Counted from the first letter of the stretch, positions 17,025 through 26,763 are shown. The stretch is 64,000 nt of DNA from AP-15 sp963716115 (GCA_963716115.1 CAVQSZ010000020.1:313264-377263), one strand, 5' to 3'. Program-made: numbers and translations. Notes: a model not told the origin generated them from the letters alone.

Positions 17025-18273
17025 TCAGCCGCCCATCGCGGCAATGCGAGACGCCAGATCGGCCAGCGGCGCCTCGGCCTGCGCGCCGCTGTCGAGGTCG
17101 CGAAGCGTGGCGACGCCGCGCCCGATCTCGTCCTCGCCGATCAGCACGGCGGCGCGCGCGCCGAGCTTGTTCGCGCGCCGCAGGCGCCGCGCCACATTGC
17201 CCGAATAGCCGAGATCGACGACGAGGCCGGCGCTGCGAAGCTCTTCGGCCAGCCGCAGCGCGATCTGCTCTCCCGCTTCTCCGACGGGCACGACGCTGAC
17301 CGGCCGCGGCGGGCGCGGGGGCTCGGCGATCAGCATCGCCAGACGCTCGATACCGGCCGCCCAGCCGACCCCCGGCATCGCCGGCCCGCCCATCGTCTCG
17401 ACGAGCCCATCATACCGCCCGCCGCCGATCACCGTTCCCTGCGCGCCCAGATCGGAGGTGACAAACTCGAAGGCCGTATGGGTGTAATAGTCCAGGCCGC
17501 GCACCAGCCGAGGGTTGAGCCGATAGGCGATGCCGAGCCGGTCGAGCCCATCGCGCACCTGCGCGAAGAAATCTTGCGACGCGGGGTTCAAATATTCAGC
17601 GAAAGCGGGAGCGTCGGCGCTCACCTGCCGATCCCGTTCCTCCTTCGAATCGAAGATCCGCAACGGGTTGCGTTCGAGACGCCGCCTGCTGTCCTCCGAC
17701 AAGCCGGCGGCATGCCGCGAAAAATAGGAGACAAGCGCCGCCCGGTAGGCGCCGCGGCTTTCGGGGTCGCCCAGCGTGTTGAGCTCGAGGACGGTGCGCT
17801 GTCCGACCCCGAGCGCCTCCAGAATCCGGCTGCCGAGCGCGATAACCTCGATATCGCCTTGCGGCTGGGCCACGCCGATCAGCTCGACGCCGATCTGGTG
17901 AAACTGGCGAAACCGTCCCTTCTGCGGCCGCTCGTACCGGAACATCGGGCCGCTGTAGAAGAATTTGAGGGGCGCATCCTGCACCAGGCCATCCGACAGC
18001 ACGGCGCGCACGACCCCGGCCGTGTTCTCGGGGCGGAGCGTCACCTCCTCGCCGCCCCGATCGGTGAACGTGTACATTTCCTTGGCGACGATGTCGGAGG
18101 TATCGCCGATCGGGACGGGCGAAGACCTCGGTGAACTCGAAAATCGGCGTCGCGATCTCGGCATAGCCGTAAAGCTCGGCAAGCGCGCGCGCGGTCTCGC
18201 TCACCTGCCGATGGCGGCGCGCCGCCTCGGGCAAGAGATCCTGCGTGCCGCGAGCCGGCTGCAATCGCTTCAT
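17025..18273 (-). pseudogene. hisS: histidyl-tRNA synthetase, frameshifted as sequenced
   Basis: Two frames together make one complete class II histidyl-tRNA synthetase of about 415 residues. The first runs from the ATG at 18273 (MKRLQPARGTQDLLPEAARR) to FEFTEVFARP. The second resumes at IGDTSDIVAKEMYTFTDRGG and carries TLRPENTAG (motif 2), the HisA-type motif GLDYYTHTAFEF, GGGRYDGL, and the C-terminal anticodon-binding domain to the stop at 17025. The break is one extra C in CGTCCCGATC (18112–18114 on the plus strand). Removing it gives FARPIGDTSDIV, exactly the family spacing. hisS is essential and no second copy is seen here, so a sequence error is more likely than a real mutation. Confidence 0.9.
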
Positions 18274-18313
18274 TGGCGATTTCTCGCGCGGTTGGCCGCG
18301 TGCGCAGCCCCGC

Positions 18314-19447
18314 CTATTGCGCCGGCTCCAAAACCGGCTCGGCTGCTCGGCGCGCGGCTTCGATCTCGGCCGCCTTCTTTTCGACCAGCTCCACCAGATG
18401 ATCGACGATATCGGCGTCCTTCAGGCGGTGGTCGGTGACGCCGCTGATGTAGACCTGATGCGTCCCGCTGCCGCCCCCGGTGAAGCCGATATCGGTCTCC
18501 CTGGCCTCGCCGGGCCCGTTCACGACGCAACCGATGACCGACACTGTCAACGGCGTGGTGATGTGGGCCAGCCGCTCTTCCAGCCGCTCCACGGTCTTGA
18601 TCACCTCGAATTGCTGGCGGGCGCAGGACGGGCACGAGATGATGGTCACCCCGCGCCGGCGAAGGTTCAGGGATTTCAGCATTTCGAAGCCGGCCTTGAC
18701 CTCCTCGACCGGATCGGCCGAGAGCGAGACCCGGATCGTGTCGCCGATGCCCGACCACAGCAGCATGCCGAGCCCGATCGCCGACTTCACGGTGCCGCTG
18801 CGCAGGCCGCCCGCCTCGGTGATCCCGAGATGGAGCGGGTAGTCGCAGGCTTCGGCCAGCTGCTGGTAGGCGGCGACGGCGAGAAACACGTCCGATGCTT
18901 TGCAGGAAATCTTGAACTCGAAGAAGTCGTTGTCCTCGAGGATCTTGGCGTGGTTCAGCGCGCTCTCCACCATCGCCTCTGGGCAGGGCTCGCCGTACCG
19001 CTCCAGAAGGTCGCGCTCAAGCGAGCCGGCATTGACCCCGATGCGCATCGAGCAGCCATGGTCCTTCGCCGCCTTGATGACCTCACGCACCCGCTGCGGC
19101 GACCCGATGTTGCCGGGATTGATGCGCAGGCAGGCGGCGCCGCTCTCGGCGGCTTCGATGGCGCGCTTATAGTGGAAATGGATATCGGCCACGATCGGGA
19201 CGGTCGCTTCGCGCACGATGCCCTTCAGCGCCAGCGCCGATTCCCGGTCGGGGCAGGAAACCCGAACGATGTCCGCGCCCGCGCGCTCGAGCGCCTGGAC
19301 CTGCGCGATCGTGGCCCTGATATCGCTCGTCACCGTATTGGTCATCGACTGCACCGTGATCGGCGCATCGCCGCCGACCGGCACCTTGCCGACATGGATC
19401 TTGCGGCAAGCGCGGCGATGGATGTCGCGGTACGGTCTGACGCTCAT
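18314..19447 (-). CDS. ispG: 4-hydroxy-3-methylbut-2-en-1-yl diphosphate synthase (IspG/GcpE)
   Basis: 377 residues. IspG is the [4Fe-4S] enzyme of the non-mevalonate (MEP) isoprenoid pathway that converts MEcPP to HMBPP. The N-terminal TIM barrel is recognisable (ITVQSMTNTVTSDIRATIAQ, VSCPDRESALALKG, LRINPGNIG). The C-terminal cluster domain has the CxxC of ISCPSCARQQFEV and the third Cys in GCVVNGPGEA. The ATG at 19447 gives the normal MSVRPYRDIHRR start; a TTG at 19471 is rejected. It is followed by hisS after 40 bases and preceded by the RodZ-like gene, an order also seen in other alphaproteobacteria. Confidence 0.96.
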   Translation of the reverse strand: MSVRPYRDIHRRACRKIHVGKVPVGGDAPITVQSMTNTVTSDIRATIAQVQALERAGADIVRVSCPDRESALALKGIVREATVPIVADIHFHYKRAIEAAESGAACLRINPGNIGSPQRVREVIKAAKDHGCSMRIGVNAGSLERDLLERYGEPCPEAMVESALNHAKILEDNDFFEFKISCKASDVFLAVAAYQQLAEACDYPLHLGITEAGGLRSGTVKSAIGLGMLLWSGIGDTIRVSLSADPVEEVKAGFEMLKSLNLRRRGVTIISCPSCARQQFEVIKTVERLEERLAHITTPLTVSVIGCVVNGPGEARETDIGFTGGGSGTHQVYISGVTDHRLKDADIVDHLVELVEKKAAEIEAARRAAEPVLEPAQ

Positions 19448-19534
19448 CGTCAATCTCTCGCTGCTGTCCAATGCTCGGCGGTTTTATAGACGGATTTCGC
19501 AGCCGGCAAAAGGCGTCCCCGGACGCCCGGCGGC

Positions 19535-20608
19535 CTAGTCGCGCACCGCGGTTCCCGCCATCAGCTTTTCAGGATCGAGCGCAACGTCGCGTCGAACCGC
19601 GCCCATCGGGCCGAGCGCCGGCGCCGCCTTGCCATCGACGGTGATCTCGAGGCCGCCGGCATTGCCGGTCCGCATCGACACCCCGGGCCGCTCCGGCACC
19701 CGATAGCTCTCGCCGGTCTTCAGCACTCGCATGAACAGCAGAGAACGGTCGGCGTCGCGCACCTGGATCCAGCTGTCGGCGATCGCGTGCATGACGATTC
19801 GCGCCGGCCCGTCGGCGACGCCGTAGCTGGGCGATCCCCCGCCTTGCTGTGAGGGCGTAGACGGCTGATTGGGCGCCGCGCCGCCCGGTGCGGCGGGAGC
19901 AGCCGCCAAGGCGGGCATGATCAAGACGGTTGCGGCCGCCGATGCCGAGGCGGTGGGGGGTTCGGTCGCGGGGCCGGGGGCTGCCGTCGGCGAATTCGAC
20001 AGGGCGCTCTCAGGCGTCGGAGGCGTCTCCGTCGCCGGCGAAGACGCGCTCGCCTCGCCAGGCGCCGGCAGCTCCGCCGGCGCTTCCCTGACGGGGGCTG
20101 ACTGAACCGGTTTCGGCGGCAGCAGGGCGACCGGAACCTCGGTCACGCGCTCCGGACGCGACCGATCGCCGGTCGACAGATAGTACCAGGCGCCGTAGCC
20201 GCAGATCGCCAGAATGAACGCCACCAGCAGCATCCTGCCGCCCGGCACGCCGCGCTCGCCGAGCGGCATCGGAAACGAGAGGTCCGGCTTGGCGTCGAGC
20301 CCGGCCGACTCGACCTTGAAACGGCGCAGGATCTCGCCCGCGTCGAGCCCCAGATGCTCGCCATACGCCCGCAAAAACCCTGCCGCATAGGTCGGCCCCG
20401 GGAGCTGATCCAGGCGTCCCTCTTCGAGCGCGGCAAGATAGGCGGGCTTGATCCGCAATGCCCCCGCGATCTGGCGGAGATCAAGACCGAGCGCCTCGCG
20501 CCTCTGTCGCAGCACATCGCCCGCCGATCGCGAGCCGCCCGGCGATCCGGCGTCGCCCCGTGGCGGATCTTCGACAAAAGGCGTCCTGAGCCGCTGGAAC
20601 AATGCCAT
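19535..20608 (-). CDS. RodZ-like helix-turn-helix membrane protein
   Basis: 357 residues. A cytoplasmic XRE-type HTH (about 28–95: DVLRQRREALGLDLRQIAGAL, YLAALEEGRLDQLPG, YAAGFLRAYGEHLGLDAGEI) is followed by one membrane helix (MLLVAFILAICGYGAWYYL). Then comes a long Pro/Ala/Thr/Ser-rich periplasmic linker (about 155–265) and a C-terminal DUF4115 beta domain (ARIVMHAIADSWIQVRDADR). This is the RodZ architecture; RodZ links MreB to the cell-wall elongation machinery. The linker is long and low-complexity. It lies upstream of ispG on the same strand. Assignment is by architecture; it may be a RodZ paralogue. Confidence 0.85.
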   Translation of the reverse strand: MALFQRLRTPFVEDPPRGDAGSPGGSRSAGDVLRQRREALGLDLRQIAGALRIKPAYLAALEEGRLDQLPGPTYAAGFLRAYGEHLGLDAGEILRRFKVESAGLDAKPDLSFPMPLGERGVPGGRMLLVAFILAICGYGAWYYLSTGDRSRPERVTEVPVALLPPKPVQSAPVREAPAELPAPGEASASSPATETPPTPESALSNSPTAAPGPATEPPTASASAAATVLIMPALAAAPAAPGGAAPNQPSTPSQQGGGSPSYGVADGPARIVMHAIADSWIQVRDADRSLLFMRVLKTGESYRVPERPGVSMRTGNAGGLEITVDGKAAPALGPMGAVRRDVALDPEKLMAGTAVRD

Positions 20609-20792
20609 CAGACGTTCTGCTCCGAGGCTACCGTATCCGACGGAAGCCGGTCTTGTCCAATCGCCGGCCGCCTTGCCGATGTTCGAGCGAAAGGTGCGCC
20701 AGGCCCCTATTGGATGCGCGGCGCTTCCGGCGGCTCGGCTCTAATGGCCGGCGCCCGCGGGCAAGGCGCCGCTGGGGCAGCTTTGCCGCGCC

Positions 20793-23066
20793 TCACCAGA
20801 CGACGCCGTGATCGTGAGCGTAAGCCTCGAGCTTAGGCCTCAGCGAATGATCCGGCCGATCGCCTATTTCGGTCAAATAATCGGCGGCCGCGGCGGCATC
20901 AAGGCTGCGGATCATGGTCTTGACCGGCCCGATCGCGGTTCCGACCATCGACAGCGTGCGAAACCCCAGAGCGATCAGCGTCATGGCCTCGATCGGGCTG
21001 CCCGCCATCTCGCCGCACATGCTGAGCGGCAACCCGGCATCGCTGGCCTGCGCTATCAGCTGACGAAACAGCGCGAGCATCGGCGCCGAAAGCGTATCGT
21101 AGCGATCGGCCAGGCGCGGGTTGCTGCGATCGCAGGCAAAGACAAACTGCACCAGGTCGTTGGTGCCGACCGATAGAAAATCTATCCGCCGGCAGAGCGC
21201 CGGCAGCTGCCACAACAAAGACGGCACCTCGAGCATGACGCCGACCTCGACGGACTCCGGCAGCGTCCTGTTCTCCCTGGTGGCGCGGGCGAGCTCCGCC
21301 TCGAGAATCGCCCGCGCCCGCTCGAGCTCGGCCAGCTCGGCGATCATTGGAAATTTTACCAGCAGCCTTCGCCCCGCCGCCGCCCGGATCAAAGCCCGCA
21401 GCTGCTGCCGCAGCATCGCCGGTCGATCGAGGCCGATGCGGATCGCCCGCCATCCCATCGCCGGATTATCCTCCGCGGCGTGCGGCAGATAGGGCAGCAC
21501 CTTTTCACCGCCGATGTCGAGCGTGCGAAAGACCACCGGACGACCCGCGGCCTGCTCGAGGACGCTTCTGTAAAATTCGGTCTGGTCTTCGACATCGGGA
21601 AACGTGTCGCGCACCATGAACGGCAGCTCTGTTCGAAACAGCCCGACGCCCTCGGCGCCGGTCGCCGTCAACTGCCCCAAGTCGAGCAGCAGACCCGCAT
21701 TGAGCAGCAGCTTGATTTCGATCCCGTCGCGGGTGACCGGCGGAAACGAGCGCAGCGTGTCGTAGAACGCGCGGCGGCGGCTTCGTGCGCAAACCGTTTC
21801 GACCACCGCCTGATGAACATCCTCGCCCGGCCGGATCAAGACCTGGGCGTGATCGCCGTCGACGATCACCATATCCCCCGCCTCGATCTGGCTGGCGGCG
21901 TTCTCCACCCGGCCGATGACGGGGATATCCAGCGCCCGCGCCACAATGGCGACATGCGCGGTGGGCGACCCTTCCTCGAGAACCAGGCCGGTAATGCGTC
22001 GGTGCGCGTAATCGAGCAGCTCCGCCGGCCCCATCGCACGAGCGACCAGAATGAACTCGGGCGGCAGCTCGGTCCAAGCGGCTCCCCTCGCACGATTGGA
22101 AAGATGCTGCTGCAAGCGATTGGCGAGATCGTCGAGGTCTAAGAGGCGCTCGCGCAGATAGGGGTCGCTGGCTTGCATCATGCGCGTGCGCGTTTCGTCG
22201 CCGATCCTTTGCACCGCCGCCTCGGCGGTGAGCCCGCTGCGGATGGCGTCTGCGATACGGCCGATCCATCCGCGGTCGGCGGCGAACATGCGATAAGTCT
22301 CGAGAATATCCCGATGCTCGCCGGCCCCCAGCCCGCCGCTGGCGGCAACCAGCTCGTCGATCGAATCGCGCATCGCCGCCACCGCGCGCCGCAGCCGTTC
22401 GAGCTCGGCGGCGACATCCTCGGCGACGACCTGGCGGATCAAAACGCGCGGCTGGTGCAAAACGGCAGGCCCGATCGCCAGCCCGGGGTTGAGGCGGATG
22501 CCGACGAGCCGCAACGGGAGCAAGGCGCCAGCCTGGCTTTGCGCAATCTCGAGCGGGTTGACGAGGTCGCCGCTCGCGGCCAGCTCGGCGACGATCATGG
22601 CGATCGTCTGCAGCACCTCGATCTCGTCCTCGGTGTAGTGGCGCAGGGTGCGGTTCTGCACGACCAGCACACCCAGAACCTTGCCGCCTCGAAGGATCGG
22701 AACGCCCATCAGCGAGTGATAGATCTCCTCGCCGGTTTCCGGACGATAGGCGAAGTCCGGGTGCGACTGGGCGTCGGCGAGGGCGAGCGGCCGGGCCGTT
22801 GCGCCGATCGCCCCGACCAGCCCCTCGCCGACCCGCAATCTGGTCCGGTGGACCGCCTCGCGCCGCAGCCCTTCGGTGGCGAACAGCTCGAGGACCTCGC
22901 CCGCCCGCATGATGTAGGCCGAGCAGACTTCCGCGACCATTTCCGCGGCGACCGTGCGAACGATCTGGTCGAGGTGCTCTTGCGCGGTGCCCGAGCCCGC
23001 CATGATGTCGCGGAGGCGGCGCAAGAGCCGGCGGGTTCCGCTGGCGCCTCCGCCGGTCTCGATCAT
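20793..23066 (-). CDS. ptsP: phosphoenolpyruvate–protein phosphotransferase PtsP (EI-Ntr)
   Basis: 757 residues. PtsP is enzyme I of the nitrogen-related phosphotransferase system; it takes phosphate from PEP and passes it to NPr. An N-terminal GAF sensor domain (about 25–165) is followed by the EI N-terminal domain. The phospho-His is His371 in GSPTAHVAIVARALDIP. The C-terminal PEP-binding barrel has GAEGVGLFRTELPF, GGEKVLPYLP, VGTNDLVQF and MCGEMAGSP with the conserved Cys. The ATG at 23066 overlaps the previous stop as ATGA, so it is coupled to the NPD-type gene and lysC. In most relatives ptsP follows lysC directly. Confidence 0.96.
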   Translation of the reverse strand: MIETGGGASGTRRLLRRLRDIMAGSGTAQEHLDQIVRTVAAEMVAEVCSAYIMRAGEVLELFATEGLRREAVHRTRLRVGEGLVGAIGATARPLALADAQSHPDFAYRPETGEEIYHSLMGVPILRGGKVLGVLVVQNRTLRHYTEDEIEVLQTIAMIVAELAASGDLVNPLEIAQSQAGALLPLRLVGIRLNPGLAIGPAVLHQPRVLIRQVVAEDVAAELERLRRAVAAMRDSIDELVAASGGLGAGEHRDILETYRMFAADRGWIGRIADAIRSGLTAEAAVQRIGDETRTRMMQASDPYLRERLLDLDDLANRLQQHLSNRARGAAWTELPPEFILVARAMGPAELLDYAHRRITGLVLEEGSPTAHVAIVARALDIPVIGRVENAASQIEAGDMVIVDGDHAQVLIRPGEDVHQAVVETVCARSRRRAFYDTLRSFPPVTRDGIEIKLLLNAGLLLDLGQLTATGAEGVGLFRTELPFMVRDTFPDVEDQTEFYRSVLEQAAGRPVVFRTLDIGGEKVLPYLPHAAEDNPAMGWRAIRIGLDRPAMLRQQLRALIRAAAGRRLLVKFPMIAELAELERARAILEAELARATRENRTLPESVEVGVMLEVPSLLWQLPALCRRIDFLSVGTNDLVQFVFACDRSNPRLADRYDTLSAPMLALFRQLIAQASDAGLPLSMCGEMAGSPIEAMTLIALGFRTLSMVGTAIGPVKTMIRSLDAAAAADYLTEIGDRPDHSLRPKLEAYAHDHGVVW

Positions 23067-24214
23067 TCCTGCGAACCCCGTCGCCCCGACGCGACGGGCC
23101 GGGACAGCGGGAAATGGCCGGGCTCGCCGCCGCCGCGCGCGGCCAGCACCGCAACCGCCTGCCCGACGAGCTCCTCGATGATCTCGGCGGCGCTCTGCTC
23201 GCGCCTGACAAAGCCGACGCTCTGCCCCGCCATCAGCGAGCCGGCCTCGAGATCTCCGTCGATGACCGCGCGACGCAGCGCGCCGACCCAGAAGTGCTCG
23301 ATCTCGAGCTGCGCCTCCTTGTGCGACAGCTCGCCTCCGGCAAACCGCTCGACGACCTGCCGTTGAACCGCGAGAAAACGCTCGGTCGCGGCGTTGGCGA
23401 GCGCCCGCACCGGGATGACCGGAAAGCGCGGGTCGAGCTGGATGGATGCGACCGCATCGCGCGCCGCGGCGCGGATGAACGCCTGCTTGAACCGCGGATG
23501 GGCGATCAATTCCTCGGCGCAGACAAACCGGGTGCCGAGCTGCACGCCCGAGGCCCCCATCTCGAGATAGGCGAGCATCGCCTCCCCGCGGCCGATCCCG
23601 CCCGCGACGAACACGGGAACCTCGTCGAGATGCGGCAAAATCTCCTGCGCCAGGACCCCGGTCGAGACCGGGCCGATATGGCCCCCCGCCTCGCTGCCCT
23701 CGATGATGATCGCATCGGCGCCCATGCGCACGAGCTTGCGGGCGAAGCCGAGAGCCGGGGCGAAGCAGAGGACGCGTGCGCCGCTCTGCCTGATGCGGGC
23801 GATCGCCGCGCTGCCCGGGAGCCCGCCGGCCAAAACGACATGACCGACGCGATGGGCGGCGCACACCTCGATCAGCTCGAGCAGGCGCGGGTGCAGGGTG
23901 ATCAGGTTGACGCCGAACGGGCGCTCAGTCAGAGCCTTGGTCGCATCGATCTCGCCGGCGAGAAGCTCCGGCGGCATCGAGCCCGAGGCGATGACCCCAA
24001 ACCCGCCGGCGTTGGAGATGGCGGCGACCAGGTGGCGCTCGGAGACCCACGTCATGGCGCCGCCCATGATCGCAGCTTCGCAACCGAGAAGCTCTTTGCC
24101 GCGCGCCCACAGCCGATCGAGCTCGACGCGCCGGCGCGGGCGCGCGGCAACCCATTCGCCCGATCCGCGCTCGGCGCGCGCCGCGATGCCGCCGGTGCCT
24201 GCCGCCTCGGTCAT
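23063..24214 (-). CDS. nitronate monooxygenase (2-nitropropane dioxygenase family)
   Basis: 383 residues. An FMN TIM-barrel protein of the NPD/FabK group. After a Pro/Arg-rich start it has CEAAIMGGAMTWVSERHLVA (flavin phosphate and substrate region), NAGGFGVIA, PFGVNLITLHP, the signature GSEAGGHIG and VFVAGGIGRGEAM, LQLGTRF-like GVQLGTRFV. The family includes nitronate monooxygenases and FabK-type enoyl reductases; sequence alone does not separate them. It overlaps lysC upstream and ptsP downstream by four bases each (ATGA), so all three should be on one mRNA. What a flavin oxidoreductase does between aspartokinase and EI-Ntr is unclear. Confidence 0.82.
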   Translation of the reverse strand: MTEAAGTGGIAARAERGSGEWVAARPRRRVELDRLWARGKELLGCEAAIMGGAMTWVSERHLVAAISNAGGFGVIASGSMPPELLAGEIDATKALTERPFGVNLITLHPRLLELIEVCAAHRVGHVVLAGGLPGSAAIARIRQSGARVLCFAPALGFARKLVRMGADAIIIEGSEAGGHIGPVSTGVLAQEILPHLDEVPVFVAGGIGRGEAMLAYLEMGASGVQLGTRFVCAEELIAHPRFKQAFIRAAARDAVASIQLDPRFPVIPVRALANAATERFLAVQRQVVERFAGGELSHKEAQLEIEHFWVGALRRAVIDGDLEAGSLMAGQSVGFVRREQSAAEIIEELVGQAVAVLAARGGGEPGHFPLSRPVASGRRGSQE

Positions 24215-25431
24215 TCGGCGGCGTCGAGCCCGTAGGCGGTGTGCAGCGTGCGCAAGGCAAGCTCGGCATACTCGGCGGCGATCAGGACGCTGACCTTGAT
24301 TTCCGAGGTCGAGATGACCTGGATGTTGATGCCCTTGTCGGCCAGAGTTTGAAACATCTGCTGCGCGACCCCGGGATGACTGCGCATGCCGACGCCGATG
24401 ACCGAGATCTTGACGACATTCGAATCGGGGGTCAGAGCGGCGAAGCCGAGCGAGGCGCGACGCTCTTCCAGCACCGACACCGCGCGATCGAGATCGGCGC
24501 GCGCAACGGTGAAGGTTAGATCGGCCAACCCGTCCTCCGAGGCGTTCTGCACGATCATGTCGACATTGATCGCCCGGTCGGCGAGCGGGCCGAAGATCGC
24601 CGCCGCCACGCCCGGCCGGTCCGCCACCTTCTGCACCGTTATCTTGGCTTCGTCGCGGCTATAGGCGATGCCGCTCACAACCTGCTTTTCCACGATCTCG
24701 TCTTCATCAACCACAAGGGTTCCGGGAGCGTCGCTGAAGCTCGACAGCACCTGCACCCGCACCCGGTGGTTCATCGCCATCTCGACCGAGCGCGTCTGCA
24801 GCACCTTGGCGCCCTGCGACGCCATTTCCAGCATCTCTTCGTAGGTGATCCTACCGAGCTTGCGGGCTTTCGCAACGATCCGCGGATCGCTCGTGTAGAC
24901 CCCGTCGACATCGGTGAAGATGTCGCAGCGATCTGCGCCAAGCGCCGCGGCCAGCGCCACCGCCGAGGTGTCCGACCCGCCCCGCCCGAGCGTCGTGATC
25001 CGACCGCGCGGCCCAATCCCCTGAAAGCCCGCGATGACGGCGACCTGACCCGCCGCCAGGCGGCGGCGGATCTCGGCGACCTCGATCGCCTCGATGCGAG
25101 CCTTGCCGTGCATCCCGTCGGTGCGGAGCGGAATTTGCCAGCCGAGCCAGGACCGCGCGTCGATCCCGAGATCCTGCAGCGCCAGGGCCAGCAGGCCGGC
25201 CGTCACCTGCTCGCCGGAGGCAACGACCACGTCGTATTCGCGCGCATCATGGACGCGGCTTGTTTCCCGCGTCCATTCGACGAGCTGGTTGGTCACCCCC
25301 GCCATCGCGGAGACGACGACCGCCACCTCGTTGCCGTCCTCGACCTCGCGCCGCACCCGCCGGGCGGCGTTCTTGACCCGCTCGACATCGGCAACCGAGG
25401 TGCCGCCGAATTTTTGAACGAGGCGGGCCAT
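24211..25431 (-). CDS. lysC: aspartate kinase
   Basis: 406 residues, the usual length. It phosphorylates aspartate in the first step towards Lys, Met, Thr and diaminopimelate. The start MARLVQKFGGTSVADVERVK carries the KFGGTS catalytic motif. GFQGIGPRGRITTLGRGGSDTSAV binds substrate and ATP. Two C-terminal ACT domains (about 263–406, with KITVQKVADRPGVAA and KISVIGVGMRSHPGVAQ) suggest allosteric control by Lys or Thr. The ATG at 25431 is taken because conserved residues start there. lysA and argH lie 16 kb away, so the Lys genes are dispersed. Confidence 0.96.
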   Translation of the reverse strand: MARLVQKFGGTSVADVERVKNAARRVRREVEDGNEVAVVVSAMAGVTNQLVEWTRETSRVHDAREYDVVVASGEQVTAGLLALALQDLGIDARSWLGWQIPLRTDGMHGKARIEAIEVAEIRRRLAAGQVAVIAGFQGIGPRGRITTLGRGGSDTSAVALAAALGADRCDIFTDVDGVYTSDPRIVAKARKLGRITYEEMLEMASQGAKVLQTRSVEMAMNHRVRVQVLSSFSDAPGTLVVDEDEIVEKQVVSGIAYSRDEAKITVQKVADRPGVAAAIFGPLADRAINVDMIVQNASEDGLADLTFTVARADLDRAVSVLEERRASLGFAALTPDSNVVKISVIGVGMRSHPGVAQQMFQTLADKGINIQVISTSEIKVSVLIAAEYAELALRTLHTAYGLDAAE

Positions 25432-25542
25432 GTCGTCTCGAAGACCATCCCTATGGTTGCCGGGCTCGGCAGCGCATCCCATACTCCCTTCCCGCCGATC
25501 GAGCCATCAGGCCGAACGGCGCCGGACGGCAGGATCGGGAAT

Positions 25543-26331
25543 TTGAGCGGACGGCGCGACACCGTAGACCCTGAGGAGAACCGCCGCTTCGCCGCTCAGG
25601 CCGAGGCGTGGTGGGACGCCCGCGGCGCCTTTGCCGCGCTGCACCGGCTCAATCCCGCCCGTCTGAGGTTTATTCGCTCGTGCTTTCTCGATCATTTTGA
25701 GCGCGGCTCCTCCCTCCTCCGTCCATTTGCCGGGCTCAGCCTGCTCGACATCGGCTGTGGCGGCGGCCTCGCCGCCGAGCCGATGGCGCGTCTCGGCTTT
25801 GCCGTAACGGGCATCGACGCCAACGCGGAAGCGATTGCGGTCGCGCGGGCGCACGCCGAGGCGACCGGCCTGACGATCGCTTACCGGGTGGCCACCGCCG
25901 AATCGGTCGCCGACGGCGGCGAGCGGTTTGACGCCGTGCTCGCGCTCGAGGTCATCGAGCATGTCGCGGACGCTCCATTGCTCCTCTCGTCTGTCGGCAT
26001 GTTGACCGGGCCGGGCGGGGTCTTCATCGGGGCCACCCTCAACCGGACCGCCCGATCCTTCGCGCTGGCGATTGTCGGCGCCGAATATGTCTGTGGCTGG
26101 CTGCCCCGGGGCACGCATGATTGGCGCAGGTTTCTTCGCCCGTCCGAATTTGTGCTCGGCCTGCGCCGCAACGGTCTCGAGGCAACCCGGGTCGCGGGCA
26201 TCAGCTACGATTTGCGCCGAAGCGAGTGGTCGATCTCGCGCGATTTGGCGGTCAACTACCTCGTCACGGCGACGCCGCGGCGAGGCCTTCAGCCGTCGGT
26301 CCGCGGGATCCAGGGGACGCGGCCGAATTGA
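25543..26331 (+). CDS. ubiG: bifunctional 2-polyprenyl-6-hydroxyphenol/3-demethylubiquinol O-methyltransferase UbiG
   Basis: 262 residues from a TTG start. UbiG performs both O-methylations in ubiquinone synthesis. VDPEENRRFAAQAEAWWD at the N-terminus is typical. The SAM site is LLDIGCGGGLAAEPMARLG, with VTGIDAN and VLALEVIEHVAD following, and the late HDWRRFLRPSEF block is a UbiG signature. An in-frame ATG at 25453 would add 30 residues with no family resemblance and leave 21 bases to the divergent lysC start, so I prefer the TTG at 25543 (AGGA nearby). The 3' end overlaps the convergent DUF1178 gene by 43 bases. Confidence 0.93.
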   Translation: MSGRRDTVDPEENRRFAAQAEAWWDARGAFAALHRLNPARLRFIRSCFLDHFERGSSLLRPFAGLSLLDIGCGGGLAAEPMARLGFAVTGIDANAEAIAVARAHAEATGLTIAYRVATAESVADGGERFDAVLALEVIEHVADAPLLLSSVGMLTGPGGVFIGATLNRTARSFALAIVGAEYVCGWLPRGTHDWRRFLRPSEFVLGLRRNGLEATRVAGISYDLRRSEWSISRDLAVNYLVTATPRRGLQPSVRGIQGTRPN

Positions 26332-26699
26332 ATTCCCTCGTCGGAGAGCTCGCGCGATTCCGCGTCGCTCGCCTCGCCATAGATCCCACGCGGGTCCGCT
26401 TCGCCGTAATGGATGCGGCGCGCCTCCTCGGCGAAACGACCGCCCACATAGTCGCAATTGCTCTCGACCTGGCGGCGCAGCTCGATCAACGCCGCCCGCA
26501 GCTGCGCCGGAGACACCGGCGGCTTCGCCTCCCGCGAGCGGCCGAGACGCGGCGCCATCACCGCCTTTTCCACCGCGGTGTCGCCGCAATGCGGGCAGCC
26601 GATCTCGCCGGCCTGCTGCTGCGCCTCGAACCCGTCCCCATCGCGGAACCACCCGTCAAATTCGTGCCCATGGGCGCAACGCAACGTGAACAAGATCAT
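26289..26699 (-). CDS. DUF1178 family protein
   Basis: 136 residues, starting MILFTLRCAHGHEFDGWFRD after a strong ribosome site (AGGAGGTG at six bases). Two Cys pairs or singles (LRCAHGHEF, GCPHCGD) suggest a small zinc ribbon at the N-terminus. A Pro/Lys linker follows, then the conserved CDYVGGRFAEEARRIHYGEA and ESRELSDEGIQFGRVPWIPR block that defines DUF1178. The function is not established. The gene is convergent with ubiG and overlaps its last 43 bases. Confidence 0.92.
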   Translation of the reverse strand: MILFTLRCAHGHEFDGWFRDGDGFEAQQQAGEIGCPHCGDTAVEKAVMAPRLGRSREAKPPVSPAQLRAALIELRRQVESNCDYVGGRFAEEARRIHYGEADPRGIYGEASDAESRELSDEGIQFGRVPWIPRTDG

Positions 26700-26763
26700 A
26701 GAGGGCACCTCCTTGGCGCCATTTTACACCGGTCCCCAAGACCTTAGCAATTCTCTGACGACG

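Noticed and set aside
20700..20792. rho-independent terminator after ptsP
   Set aside because: A GGCGCC hairpin is present but no T-run follows on the coding strand.
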